This document shows, piece after piece, positions 42,606-50,999 of a DNA stretch of 64,000 bases. Every line of letters starts with the position of its first letter. Position 1 is the stretch's first letter. Source of the stretch: Collinsella sp. (GTDB lineage Bacteria > Actinomycetota > Coriobacteriia > Coriobacteriales > Coriobacteriaceae); NCBI GenBank assembly GCA_018382125.1, contig JAGZQO010000007.1, forward strand, positions 1-64,000, written 5' to 3'. The translations under genes and the position numbers were made by a program. The notes below the pieces were generated by a model. The model was not told where the DNA came from. It made no database searches and saw only the letters and a program-made list of their open reading frames with translations.

Positions 42606-42679
42606 TTACAGTACCCCCTGTATATGTGAGGGCCGCGTGGCCGGCCCATTCCAACCACGCGGTTACCTCTGATACCAAA

Positions 42680-44383
42680 TTAGCGAGCTGCGGACTCGAG
42701 CAGTGCCTTGACCTCGGCGGCGGTGTTGCAGGCGAGCGCCTTCTCGGCGAGCTCGTCGCACTCGGCCTTGGTCCACTGGCTGATGGTCTTGCGGGCGCGC
42801 AGGATCGACGGAGCGCTCATCGAGAACTCCTCCAGGCCCCAGCTGATCAGCAGCGGCTCGAGCAGCGGATCGGCAGCGGCCTCGCCGCACATACCGACCA
42901 TGATGCCGGCCTTCACGCCGCTCTCGATGATGTTCTTGAGCGAGCGGAGCACGGCGGGATAGTACACCTGGTACAGGTTGGAGATGGTGTCGTTACCACG
43001 GTCGGCGCACATGGTGTAGCCGATCAGGTCGTTGGTGCCGATGGAGAAGAAGTCGGCAACCTCGGCAAGACGGTCTGCGAGCAGCGAAGCGGCGGGCGTC
43101 TCGACCATGATGCCGACCTCGATGTTCTCGTTGAACTTGCGACCCTCTTCGGTCAGCTCGGCCTTGCACTGCTCGACGAGCTCCTTGACAGCCAAGACCT
43201 CCTCGACGCAGGTGACGAGCGGGATCATGATCTTGACGTCACCGAAGGCGCTAGCGCGCAGCAGAGCGCGGAGCTGGACCTTGTACTGGTCGGGATTGGC
43301 CAGGCAGTAACGCACGGCGCGGAAGCCCATGAAGGGGTTATCTTCCTTGACCATGTGCAGATACGGAATCTCCTTGTCGCCACCCACATCGAGCGTGCGG
43401 ATGATGACCGGAGCACCCTTGAGCGCGCTGGCGACCTTACGGTAGGCGTTGAACTGCTCCTCCTCGGAAGGAAGCTCGGCAGAGTCCATGAACAGGAACT
43501 CGGAGCGGAACAGACCGATGGCCTCGGCATCGTGATCGAGTGCGTTGGGCACGTCATCGGGGTTGCCGATGTTGCAGGCGATGATCTTCTTGATGCCATC
43601 GGCAGTCACGGACGGCTTGCCACGGAAGGCCTCGAGGGCTGCCTTCTCGGCAGCGAAGGCCTCGGCCTTGGCGGTGTAGGCGGCGAGCGTCTCCTCGTCG
43701 GGATCGGCCTCGACGATACCCTTGCCGCCGTCGACGACAACGGTCATGCCGTTGCGCAGTGCGGTGCAGCTGTTGGAGACCGAAAGGACAGCCGGGATCT
43801 CGAGGGCGCGCGCAATGATCGCGGAGTGCGACGTGCGGCCACCGGTCTCGGTGACGATACCGGCAACGTGGGCCTTATCGATCGTGGCGGTCATGGACGG
43901 CGTGAGGTCGTGCACGACAACGACGGTGTTCTCGGGCAGGACGGAGAGGTCGACGACCTCCTTGCCCAGCAGCTCGGCCAGAATACCGGTGCGGATGTCG
44001 GCGATGTCGGCCGCGCGCAGACGGAACATCTCGTCGTCCATGGACAGGAACATGTTCTCGAACATGGTCGAGGTGTCCATGAGCGCCTGCTCGGCGCAGG
44101 TACCGCCGTCAATGGCGGCGTTGATGGCGTCGGTCATGCCCGGGTCCTGAGCCAGGACAATGTGTCCGCTCATGATCTCGGCCTCGGCCTCGCCCACCGT
44201 CTCCTTCATGTGGTCGGCCTGAGCCTGGGTCTTCTCGCAGAAGACCGAAAGAGCGGACTGATAGCGCTCCTTCTCTGCTGCCGAATCAGCAACCTCGTGC
44301 GGCTCAAACGTCAAGTCGGGATCGACGGCGACCATGACGGTGCCGATACCGATGCCCTCGGAAGCGTTGACTCCCTGATACAT
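42680..44383 (-). CDS. ptsI: PTS enzyme I (phosphoenolpyruvate-protein phosphotransferase)
   Basis: Transfers phosphate from PEP to HPr. The 567-residue protein has the active-site histidine in GGRTSHSAIIARALEIPAV near 185, FRSEFLFMD near 290, IRTLDVGGDKEIPY near 330, GTNDLIGYTM near 450 and the catalytic MCGEAAADP cysteine near 500. I choose ATG 44383 (MYQGVNASEG): GAGAGAGG lies seven bases upstream, too close to the ATG two codons earlier. It is separated from ptsH by 133 bases containing a terminator-like hairpin. Confidence 0.95.
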   Translation of the reverse strand: MYQGVNASEGIGIGTVMVAVDPDLTFEPHEVADSAAEKERYQSALSVFCEKTQAQADHMKETVGEAEAEIMSGHIVLAQDPGMTDAINAAIDGGTCAEQALMDTSTMFENMFLSMDDEMFRLRAADIADIRTGILAELLGKEVVDLSVLPENTVVVVHDLTPSMTATIDKAHVAGIVTETGGRTSHSAIIARALEIPAVLSVSNSCTALRNGMTVVVDGGKGIVEADPDEETLAAYTAKAEAFAAEKAALEAFRGKPSVTADGIKKIIACNIGNPDDVPNALDHDAEAIGLFRSEFLFMDSAELPSEEEQFNAYRKVASALKGAPVIIRTLDVGGDKEIPYLHMVKEDNPFMGFRAVRYCLANPDQYKVQLRALLRASAFGDVKIMIPLVTCVEEVLAVKELVEQCKAELTEEGRKFNENIEVGIMVETPAASLLADRLAEVADFFSIGTNDLIGYTMCADRGNDTISNLYQVYYPAVLRSLKNIIESGVKAGIMVGMCGEAAADPLLEPLLISWGLEEFSMSAPSILRARKTISQWTKAECDELAEKALACNTAAEVKALLESAAR

Positions 44384-44439
44384 TCCCATTCCTCTCTCCG
44401 TGTCATGTGATAAAGCGTTTTGCCATATCCATGACAAAA

Positions 44440-44473
44440 GAGCGCAGCTACCTTACAACAGGTCACTGCGCCC
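44440..44473 (-). terminator. Terminator/attenuator between ptsH and ptsI
   Basis: Minus-strand GGGCGCAG pairs with CTGCGCTC, with an inner ACCT/AGGT pair, followed by TTTTG. Partial read-through would give more HPr than enzyme I from one promoter. Confidence 0.65.
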
Positions 44474-44516
44474 CCAAATATGAACTTAGTTGTTCAACAT
44501 GCGACCCGTTTGAGTT

Positions 44517-44780
44517 CTACTCGCCAAGACCGCTCTTGATGAGCTCGATGGCAGCAGCCAGAGCCTCGGCCTCGTCAGCGCCGTCGCACTTGACCTCGAC
44601 CTCGGTACCGCAGGGGATACCAGCAGCCATGAGGGCCATCGGGGACTTGCCGTTGACCTCCTTCTCGGGGGTGACGACCGTCACGTCACAGGCGTACTTG
44701 CCCATGGTGGAGGCGAACAGACCAGCCGGACGCATGTGCAGACCCTGAGGATTAACGAGGGTAGCCTTCTCAGAAACCAT
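44517..44780 (-). CDS. ptsH: PTS phosphocarrier protein HPr
   Basis: Small cytosolic carrier between enzyme I and the sugar-specific EII proteins. The 87-residue protein has the active histidine in NPQGLHMRPAGLFA (about residue 15) and the regulatory serine in NGKSPMALMAAG (about 46), the site for HPr kinase in Gram-positives. AAAAAGGAGTCAATT precedes ATG 44780. Transcribed before ptsI; the structured element at 44918-45069 lies upstream. Confidence 0.96.
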   Translation of the reverse strand: MVSEKATLVNPQGLHMRPAGLFASTMGKYACDVTVVTPEKEVNGKSPMALMAAGIPCGTEVEVKCDGADEAEALAAAIELIKSGLGE

Positions 44781-44917
44781 AATTGACTCCTTTTTGTGTT
44801 TAACCCCTGTCATGCATGTGGCAGGAGTCAGATTCACGACGTTGTTTATATTAACTCACATCAAACGGTTTTTCATTATGTTTCAGACGAATTATTGGAC
44901 AGATGTGTTTGTCGTCC

Positions 44918-45069
44918 GCTTGCTCGCCCACAGGGGGCCGGGCGTGACCAGTGAGATTTCCTGCTCTACAGTCCTGCTCGCACGAAGAGCACATTAAGTG
45001 CTCTTCGGCTCGTGCGGAACTCGCGATAAATCTCACAGGCCGCGCCCGGCCCCCTGTGGGCGAGCAAGC
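44918..45069 (-). repeat. Structured intergenic element, copy 2
   Basis: Outer arms at 44918-44959 and 45028-45069 are 42-base inverted repeats with three mismatches (GCTTGCTCGCCCACAGGGGG begins the left arm). The core 44960-45027, read on the minus strand, matches copy 1 (7339-7459) almost base for base except the inner stem, here GAAGAGCAC/GTGCTCTTC around TTAAT. Three stem pairs differ from copy 1 and all three are compensated. It lies between the fructose PTS gene and ptsH, in their direction. Confidence 0.85.
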
Positions 45070-45174
45070 TGCGGAAACTCGGTCGGTCCAGAGCAATATC
45101 GTGCGAACGAAATTCTGGCTGATTTGTTGTTCGCCTGGTTGATCTAGTTGATGGGGTCTATCTATACCCTTTTG

Positions 45175-45245
45175 TAAGTTGCGGTGAAATAGGGATTGAA
45201 TTTGAGGCTGAATCGTTTAAACAGTCCCTATTTCACCGCAACTTA
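45175..45245. repeat. AAGTTGCGGTGAA palindromic repeat, copy 2
   Basis: TAAGTTGCGGTGAAATAGGG begins a 21-bp perfect arm (45175-45195) inverted at 45225-45245, extendable by three bases through one wobble. It shares arms and parts of the loop (GGGA-TGAAT...) with the copy at 14539-14607. It is located just past the terminator of the fructose PTS gene. Confidence 0.85.
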
Positions 45246-45258
45246 TATCGGGAATGAA

Positions 45259-45292
45259 AAAGGCGGAGGCCCTGGAGAGGGTCTCCGCCTTT
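45259..45292 (-). terminator. Terminator after the fructose-type PTS gene
   Basis: AAAGGCGGAG pairs with CTCCGCCTTT, with an inner CCCT/AGGG stem, followed on the minus strand by TTTTTCATT. A strong rho-independent terminator 36 bases past the stop codon. Confidence 0.92.
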
Positions 45293-45327
45293 GTTACAAG
45301 GGGCGATATTATTCGCTAACTGCTGGA

Positions 45328-47331
45328 TTAGACCAGGCGGGCGTTGATCGTCTTGGCGATCTCGGCGGCGTCGGTGGAACCCTTGACGGTGGCACGGAAG
45401 TCCTCGTCCATAAGCGCCTCGGCGACCTTGGACAGGATCTTGAGGTGCGTGGTTCCAGCCTGAGCGCCCGGGATGAGCAGGGCGATGGCAACGTTGACGG
45501 GAGCGCCGTCCATGGTGTCCCAACCGGTCACGCCAGACTCGTCCTTGACGACGATGACGGCGGCCTCGGTAATGGCGTCGGACTTGGCATGCGGAATGGC
45601 GAAGCCCTCCATCATGCCCGTGGTGCCCTCGGCCTCGCGAGCCAGGAAAGCGTTCATCACGGCGTCGGCGTCGCCGGCGATACCGGCCTTAACGGCCTGG
45701 TTGGAGACAAAGCTCAGGGCCTCGTCACGAGAAGTGAAGTCCTCGGCGACAAAGACGTTCTCGACCTTCACGAAGTCAGCAGCCTCGGCCTTGGGGGCCT
45801 CGACGGCAGCGGCCTTGGGGGCCTCAACCGGCTTGGTTGCAGGAGCGGGCTTCTGGTTCTTCTCGAAATCGTACTTCTTGAAGGCCACGAACAGGATGCC
45901 ACCGACCACGGCGCCGATGAGAATCGCGAGGACCCACTGCGGGCCGTTCTCGACAACGGGCAGGACCAGGAAGCCGCCGTGAGGCGCCGGATCGTGAACG
46001 TTGAAGAAGATGGTCAAGATGGAAGCGATGGAAGAACCGACCATCATGATGGGCATGACGGGCCAGATGTTCTTGGTCATGAACGGAATGGCGCCCTCGG
46101 TGATGTGGGTGCAACCAAGGATAAGGTTGACGATACCGGCGTCATGATCCTCCTGGCTGAAGTACTTCTTGCCGACGATGACGGCGAAGGTAGTGATCAG
46201 CGGCGGAACGATGCAGGCGGCGGAGACGGCAGCCATGAAGTTGGTGCCGAAGTTGTAGGTCTCGGTGCCGACGCCAGCTTCGAGAGCGGTACCGAGCAGG
46301 AAGGTACCAGTGGCGTAAGCAGCCTTGTTGACCGGGCCGCCCATATCAAAGGCGCACATGCAGCCGATGGCCAGGCCAAGGATCACCGGACCGGAGTTAC
46401 CGAGGCTCTGCAGGAAATCCATCATGCCCTGGTTAATGGCAGCCATGGGGCCGGAAATACCGAGCATGACCAGGCCGACGATGGCGGTGGAGCACAGCGG
46501 ATACAGGAAGATTGCCTTCAGGCCATTAAGGCTCGCGGGAATTTTAGAGAAAACCTTCTCGAGCAGCAAAATGACATAGCCGGCGAGGAAGCCGCCGACG
46601 ATGCCGCCCAGGAAGCCAAAGCCCACACCCGAGCCTCCAGCGTCGATCATGCCGGTATCGGCGTTGATGGGAAGACCCTGGATGGCGATCATACCAGCAA
46701 CAAAGCCGGGGACGAGCGCCGGGCGCTTGCCGATAGACTCGGCGATGTAAGCGGAGAGCACCGGAACCATGAGGTTCATGGCGATACCGCCGATAATCTT
46801 GAGCATCGCGGCAAAGCTGTTGTAGTCGGCAGCCGTCGAATCAAAGGACGTGATGCCCCACAGGAACGAAATGGCGGTCAGAACACCACCGGCAACGACG
46901 AAGACCAGCATGTGGCTGACGCCATTCATGAGGTGCTTGTAGATGACGTGGCCGATGGACTCCTTCTCCTCGACCTCGTCCTCGACATCGGCGGCAGCGG
47001 CAACCGTGTCGTCGCCCTTGGCGGCGAGCGCGCGGTCGATCAGCTTTCCGGCGGCCTCGACGGACAGGGCCTTGGAAACACCGACGGAAACCATGGGCTT
47101 GCCGGCGAAACGCTCAGCCTGGACATCCTTATCGGCTGCGACGACGACGGCCTTGGCACCAGCGATCTCACTCTTGGTGAGCTCGTTCTCGACACCGACC
47201 TGGCCATGTGTCTCGACCTTAATGGTCAGACCACGCTCGGCAGCAGCCTTCTCCAGCGCCTCCTTCGCCATGAAGGTGTGCGCAATGCCGGTCGGGCAAC
47301 CGGTCGCGGCGATGATGTCAAACTTAGCCAT
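45328..47331 (-). CDS. fruA: PTS fructose-type EIIBCA component
   Basis: Imports and phosphorylates fructose (or mannitol-like sugars). The 667-residue protein has domain order B-C-A: EIIB at ~1-100 with the phosphorylated Cys in ATGCPTGIAHT (residues 8-18), EIIC at ~120-470 with many membrane helices and CAFDMGGPVNKAAYATG near 310, and, after a Pro/Ala/Lys linker, EIIA at ~525-667 with the active His in MEGFAIPHAKSDA near 585. ATG 47331 follows AAGGAGGGACAC. A divergent RpiR-family gene faces it, and two 1-phosphofructokinase-like genes lie downstream, the usual fru gene set. Confidence 0.92.
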   Translation of the reverse strand: MAKFDIIAATGCPTGIAHTFMAKEALEKAAAERGLTIKVETHGQVGVENELTKSEIAGAKAVVVAADKDVQAERFAGKPMVSVGVSKALSVEAAGKLIDRALAAKGDDTVAAAADVEDEVEEKESIGHVIYKHLMNGVSHMLVFVVAGGVLTAISFLWGITSFDSTAADYNSFAAMLKIIGGIAMNLMVPVLSAYIAESIGKRPALVPGFVAGMIAIQGLPINADTGMIDAGGSGVGFGFLGGIVGGFLAGYVILLLEKVFSKIPASLNGLKAIFLYPLCSTAIVGLVMLGISGPMAAINQGMMDFLQSLGNSGPVILGLAIGCMCAFDMGGPVNKAAYATGTFLLGTALEAGVGTETYNFGTNFMAAVSAACIVPPLITTFAVIVGKKYFSQEDHDAGIVNLILGCTHITEGAIPFMTKNIWPVMPIMMVGSSIASILTIFFNVHDPAPHGGFLVLPVVENGPQWVLAILIGAVVGGILFVAFKKYDFEKNQKPAPATKPVEAPKAAAVEAPKAEAADFVKVENVFVAEDFTSRDEALSFVSNQAVKAGIAGDADAVMNAFLAREAEGTTGMMEGFAIPHAKSDAITEAAVIVVKDESGVTGWDTMDGAPVNVAIALLIPGAQAGTTHLKILSKVAEALMDEDFRATVKGSTDAAEIAKTINARLV

Positions 47332-47467
47332 GTGTCCCTCCTTCTTGAGTACAGCGCCCGCGGGCGCTCCCCTACACGCGCTTCGATGCGCGTTTTTCCA
47401 CAACTGAAAGATACCAACCTACCGTCCGCGTGAGAAGAGCTAAGGTGCAAATCTCCGGTGAAAGGTT

Positions 47468-47496
47468 CTTTCATAACCGTAAACGGTAAGTGAAAG
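47468..47496. promoter_or_regulatory. Imperfect inverted repeat in the PTS/RpiR divergent promoter region
   Basis: CTTTCATAACCGT and ACGGTAAGTGAAAG flank a two-base centre (arms differ by one insertion and one mismatch). It lies midway between fruA and the regulator gene and is a reasonable operator for the RpiR protein. Further GAAA-rich repeats (GGTGAAAGG, TTGAAACGG) lie nearby. Confidence 0.45.
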
Positions 47497-47549
47497 TTTA
47501 CCATCAACACTTGAAACGGCAAGGTGTATCTTGTAATTGAAAATGCCCG

Positions 47550-47555
47550 TATACT
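47550..47555 (+). promoter_or_regulatory. -10 element for the RpiR-family gene
   Basis: TATACT lies 48 bases before the start codon. The -35 region (TATCTTG) is weak. Confidence 0.4.
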
Positions 47556-47603
47556 ATGGCATGGCGTAGTAAATTAGATTTTCATGCCAACCAGGAGCCA
47601 TCC

Positions 47604-48461
47604 ATGACCGATAGTAGCAAGAGCGCACTTTCCCTCATTAGCACCCATCAGGGATACAGCGAGTCCGAGCAGCGCATTGTCGACTATATATTGGAGCACC
47701 AGTCCGAGGCGCCACGCCTCACGGCCGCTCAGCTCTCGCGCGCCGCCGCCACGTCCGAGGCGACCGTTTCGCGCTTCTGCCGCAAGCTTGGCTTTGGTAG
47801 CTTCCGCAGCTTTCAGTTTTCGTTGGCGAGGGATTTGGAAAGCCAGCGTAACGAGGGCCTGACTGACGAGGTCTCGCTCGACAATATGGAGCAGAGCCTA
47901 AAAAATATCCTCGCCGCCAAGGTGAGTGAGCTTAATGCGACCATCGACGGCATAGATCACGACACGTTGGCCGCAGTTGTACACGCGCTTAAGAATGCCG
48001 GCGTTATTGAGTTCGCCGCCGTGGGCAATACGAACGCGGTCGCGCTCGATGCGACGTTTAAGTTTTCGCAGCTGGGCCTGCGCTGCATGGCGAGCACCAT
48101 TAGCGAGACATCAATCGGCTTTGCGCTCACGTTACGCCCGGGTGACGTCATCGTGCTAATCTCAAACTCTGGCAAATCGCGCCGACTGAATCGCATGGCA
48201 AAAGCGGCTCACAACTGCGGCGCAACCGTAGTCGTCATCAGCAGCGACAGTAAATCCCCGCTCGCGCGCCTGGCAGACTACACTTTTAACACCGTCAACC
48301 ACGAAGCGCTGCTGACAACGGGCGACTTTGCGTTCTCCAAGATCAGCGCCACGATGATCATCGAAGTCATCTACAACTTCCTGCTGCCCGAGATTGAAGA
48401 CGCTCGCGAGCATATCAGCTACTACGAGGAGCTCATCCAGCCGGATAAGGTCGTTGAGTAA
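47604..48461 (+). CDS. RpiR/MurR-family transcriptional regulator
   Basis: The 285-residue regulator has an N-terminal RpiR helix-turn-helix (SESEQRIVDYILEH, LSRAAATSEATVSRFCRKLGF at about 38-60) and a C-terminal SIS sugar-phosphate-binding domain (IEFAAVGNTNAVALD near 134, VIVLISNSGKSRRLNRMAKAA near 180). AGGAGCCATCC precedes ATG 47604. Divergence from the fructose PTS gene suggests it senses a sugar phosphate made by that system and controls it. Confidence 0.92.
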   Translation: MTDSSKSALSLISTHQGYSESEQRIVDYILEHQSEAPRLTAAQLSRAAATSEATVSRFCRKLGFGSFRSFQFSLARDLESQRNEGLTDEVSLDNMEQSLKNILAAKVSELNATIDGIDHDTLAAVVHALKNAGVIEFAAVGNTNAVALDATFKFSQLGLRCMASTISETSIGFALTLRPGDVIVLISNSGKSRRLNRMAKAAHNCGATVVVISSDSKSPLARLADYTFNTVNHEALLTTGDFAFSKISATMIIEVIYNFLLPEIEDAREHISYYEELIQPDKVVE

Positions 48462-48469
48462 AACGCGTA

Positions 48470-48502
48470 GTGGGACAAAAATTTCAGTCCATTTTGTCCC
48501 AC
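48470..48502. terminator. Two-way terminator between the RpiR gene and recN
   Basis: GTGGGACAAAA and TTTTGTCCCAC form a perfect 11-bp stem with an 11-base loop between two converging genes. The A/T ends of the stem give a T-run in either direction. Confidence 0.8.
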
Positions 48503-48520
48503 CAACACCGCTGATACGAC

Positions 48521-50149
48521 CTAACCTCGAGCTTCTTCGAGCATCTGCTTCGCGTGGGCCAAGCTTGCCTCGGACTGATCGCCGCTCAACATGCGGGCGA
48601 TCTCGGCGGTACGCGCTTCACCGGTTACCTCGTCCAAATGCGTCTGGGGAACATCGCCCGGTTCCTTGCTGACGACATAATGCTTGTCAGCCATGACGGC
48701 GACCTGCGCCAAGTGGGTTACGACAATCACCTGATGCGTAGCGGCGAGATCTGCCAGCACGCCCGCGAGCGCACGCGCCGTGGAGCCACCGACGCCAGCA
48801 TCGACCTCGTCAAACACCAGCGTATCGACACCGTCCGCGTTACCGAGGACAACCTTACTTGCCAACATGACGCGGCTGAGCTCGCCGCCCGACGCAATGC
48901 GGCGCAGGGGACGTGGAGTCAAACCGGCACCGCTGCGGTATAGCAGCTCGTAGCTCGAAGGACCAACGGGCGTCCACTCAGCACGGGGAAGATCGCGCGA
49001 CTCCCAGACGAGCTCGGCGCCGCCCATCTCCAGGCGAGCCATCTGGCGGCCAACCTCGTGACAGAAGCGCGGGGCCGCCGTATTGCGGGCGCGCTTAAGT
49101 GCCTTGGCAGCGGCAAACAACTCGCGCTCAGCGCTCCCGAGTGCCTCACGCGCCTTTTTGATCTGTTCATCGCCATCATCGACCAGGGACAGCAGCTCTT
49201 GCGAGCGATCGCGCATGGCAAAAACATCGTCCATGGTGGGGCCCCACTGACGCAACAGGCCCTTGAGGTCGGAATACCGCTCACGCATGCGAGCGAGCTC
49301 GCGCGGGTCGAAGGCGACGCCATCGCGATAGGCACGAAGCTCGTTCGCGCAATCCTCAAGTGAGATACAGGCATCCGAAAGCGCATCGGCAATGTCGCCC
49401 AGTTTGCGATCGACGGTAGCCATTCGGGAAAGTTCTGCCACGGCGCTGTTCACGGCGTCGAGCGCTCCCCCTTCGGAGGCAAGCGATGCATGGGCATCGT
49501 TAGCTGTGGCAACCAGTACCTCGGCATGTTCGGAGCGCGGCAGCAGTTCCTCGAGTTCCTCATACTCACCCGGCTTGGGGTCGACCTCGCCGATGCGCTC
49601 GAGGGCAAAGCGCGCCTCCTCGACGCGGCTCCCCTGCGCACGCGAGGCCTCTTCGACACGTCGAACCTCCTTGGCGGCAGCGCGCGATGCTTTAAAGCAG
49701 ACGCGGTACGCATCCAGCGCCTCGAGTGCCGGGCGCCCTGCCCATGCATCGACCATCGCAACGTGATGCGCCGGATCGAGCAAGCGCTGATGCTCGTGTT
49801 GGCCGCACAGATCCATCATCACGCCAACGCGCTCCGAAAGCTCGCGCACGCTGGCGATGCGGCCGTCAATCTTCACGCGGCTGCGGCCCTCGGCAGAAAG
49901 GCTACGCTGTACGGTGAACCCCTCCGTGTCGTGCGGCCCGTCAAACAGGCGCGCCTCGACGCTCGCCAGCGCCTCGCCCTCGCGCACCGTCGACGAATCC
50001 GCGCGCTCGCCCAAAATAAGCTTGAGCGCAGAGAGCAGCGCAGTCTTGCCGGCGCCGGTCTCACCGGTCAGAACAGTCAGGCCGGCACTCGGCACCAGCG
50101 TCGCCTCGCGAATGAGTGCAATGTTAGAAACCTGCAGCTCATCGATCAT
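48521..50149 (-). CDS. recN: DNA repair protein RecN
   Basis: SMC-like ATPase acting early in double-strand break repair. The 542-residue protein has Walker A TGETGAGKTALLSALKL near residue 30, two long coiled-coil stretches (about 150-340) and a C-terminal head with the SGGELSRVMLASK signature near 430 and VDTLVFDEVDAGVGG Walker B near 455. It lacks no key motif. It overlaps nadK by 11 bases and ends the long tlyA-nadK-recN run, an arrangement common in Gram-positives. Confidence 0.95.
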   Translation of the reverse strand: MIDELQVSNIALIREATLVPSAGLTVLTGETGAGKTALLSALKLILGERADSSTVREGEALASVEARLFDGPHDTEGFTVQRSLSAEGRSRVKIDGRIASVRELSERVGVMMDLCGQHEHQRLLDPAHHVAMVDAWAGRPALEALDAYRVCFKASRAAAKEVRRVEEASRAQGSRVEEARFALERIGEVDPKPGEYEELEELLPRSEHAEVLVATANDAHASLASEGGALDAVNSAVAELSRMATVDRKLGDIADALSDACISLEDCANELRAYRDGVAFDPRELARMRERYSDLKGLLRQWGPTMDDVFAMRDRSQELLSLVDDGDEQIKKAREALGSAERELFAAAKALKRARNTAAPRFCHEVGRQMARLEMGGAELVWESRDLPRAEWTPVGPSSYELLYRSGAGLTPRPLRRIASGGELSRVMLASKVVLGNADGVDTLVFDEVDAGVGGSTARALAGVLADLAATHQVIVVTHLAQVAVMADKHYVVSKEPGDVPQTHLDEVTGEARTAEIARMLSGDQSEASLAHAKQMLEEARG

Positions 50150-50999
50150 GACGGACTCCGTAGAATACGCGGCTCACCGAGTTATAGAAGCTCTCGGGGC
50201 CGTAATCCAGCAGCAGCACATCACCGGGCCCACGACGCACCGCCACGCTCTCAACGGTGCCATCACAGGTAATAAACTGTCCATCGATGGCGATCGCCGG
50301 CACGCTCGGGCGATCATCGGACATAAAGATTTCGACGACATCACTCGGCGAAGTCAAGAAGGCACGGGCCTGAATGGTGTGCGGCGCAATGGGTACGCAG
50401 ACCATACCCGTATAGTCGGGGCTCACAATGGGGCCACCTGCACTGAGCGCGTACCCCGTAGAACCAGTCGCCGTGGACACGACCACGCCGTCGCCACGCA
50501 GTCGATCGATATGGTGGCCCGACACCGTGATGTCGAACTCAACCATATCGGACAGGGGGCCGCGCGTGAGCGCCATGTCGTTGAGGGCGAACGTGCGCAC
50601 GACATCCTTCGTGCCATCGTCGCGCACGGACACGATATCCGCGGCGATGGTGGCGCGACGGCTCACGTGCAGCTCGCCGGAAAGGGCGTCGCTCACGACC
50701 TGCAGAATGTCGCGCTCCTCGGGGCTCGCAGCAGTTAAAAAGCCCAGGTGACCATAGGAAAGACCGAGGATAGGAATCTCGCGATGGTTGAGGATGCGGG
50801 CAGCGCGCAGCAACGTACCGTCGCCGCCGAGCGTAATGACCAGATCGGAGCCGTCAATATCAGGCGTGCTTTGAATCTTCGATCGCTGGTCGGCAGCCCA
50901 TGCGACCTCATAGCCCTGGCGCGTCAGCCAAAGCTCGAGCATCAGGCCGCTCTCAACCGCCTCTTGCTTGTAGTAATTGGGAACCAGAAAGACCTTCAT
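50139..50999 (-). CDS. nadK: NAD kinase
   Basis: Phosphorylates NAD to NADP. The 286-residue protein has ITLGGDGTLLRAARI near residue 57 (GGDG motif), FALNDMALTRG near 140 and DGVVVSTATGSTGYALSAGGPI near 167. ATG 50999 overlaps the tlyA stop (ATGA), and its own end overlaps recN. Confidence 0.95.
   Translation of the reverse strand: MKVFLVPNYYKQEAVESGLMLELWLTRQGYEVAWAADQRSKIQSTPDIDGSDLVITLGGDGTLLRAARILNHREIPILGLSYGHLGFLTAASPEERDILQVVSDALSGELHVSRRATIAADIVSVRDDGTKDVVRTFALNDMALTRGPLSDMVEFDITVSGHHIDRLRGDGVVVSTATGSTGYALSAGGPIVSPDYTGMVCVPIAPHTIQARAFLTSPSDVVEIFMSDDRPSVPAIAIDGQFITCDGTVESVAVRRGPGDVLLLDYGPESFYNSVSRVFYGVRHDR

Noticed and set aside
45196..47433. 745-codon plus-strand open frame opposite the fructose PTS gene
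   Set aside because: The minus strand encodes an intact EIIBCA with active-site motifs. The plus-strand frame is low-complexity Asp/Gly/His-rich and has no ribosome binding site.
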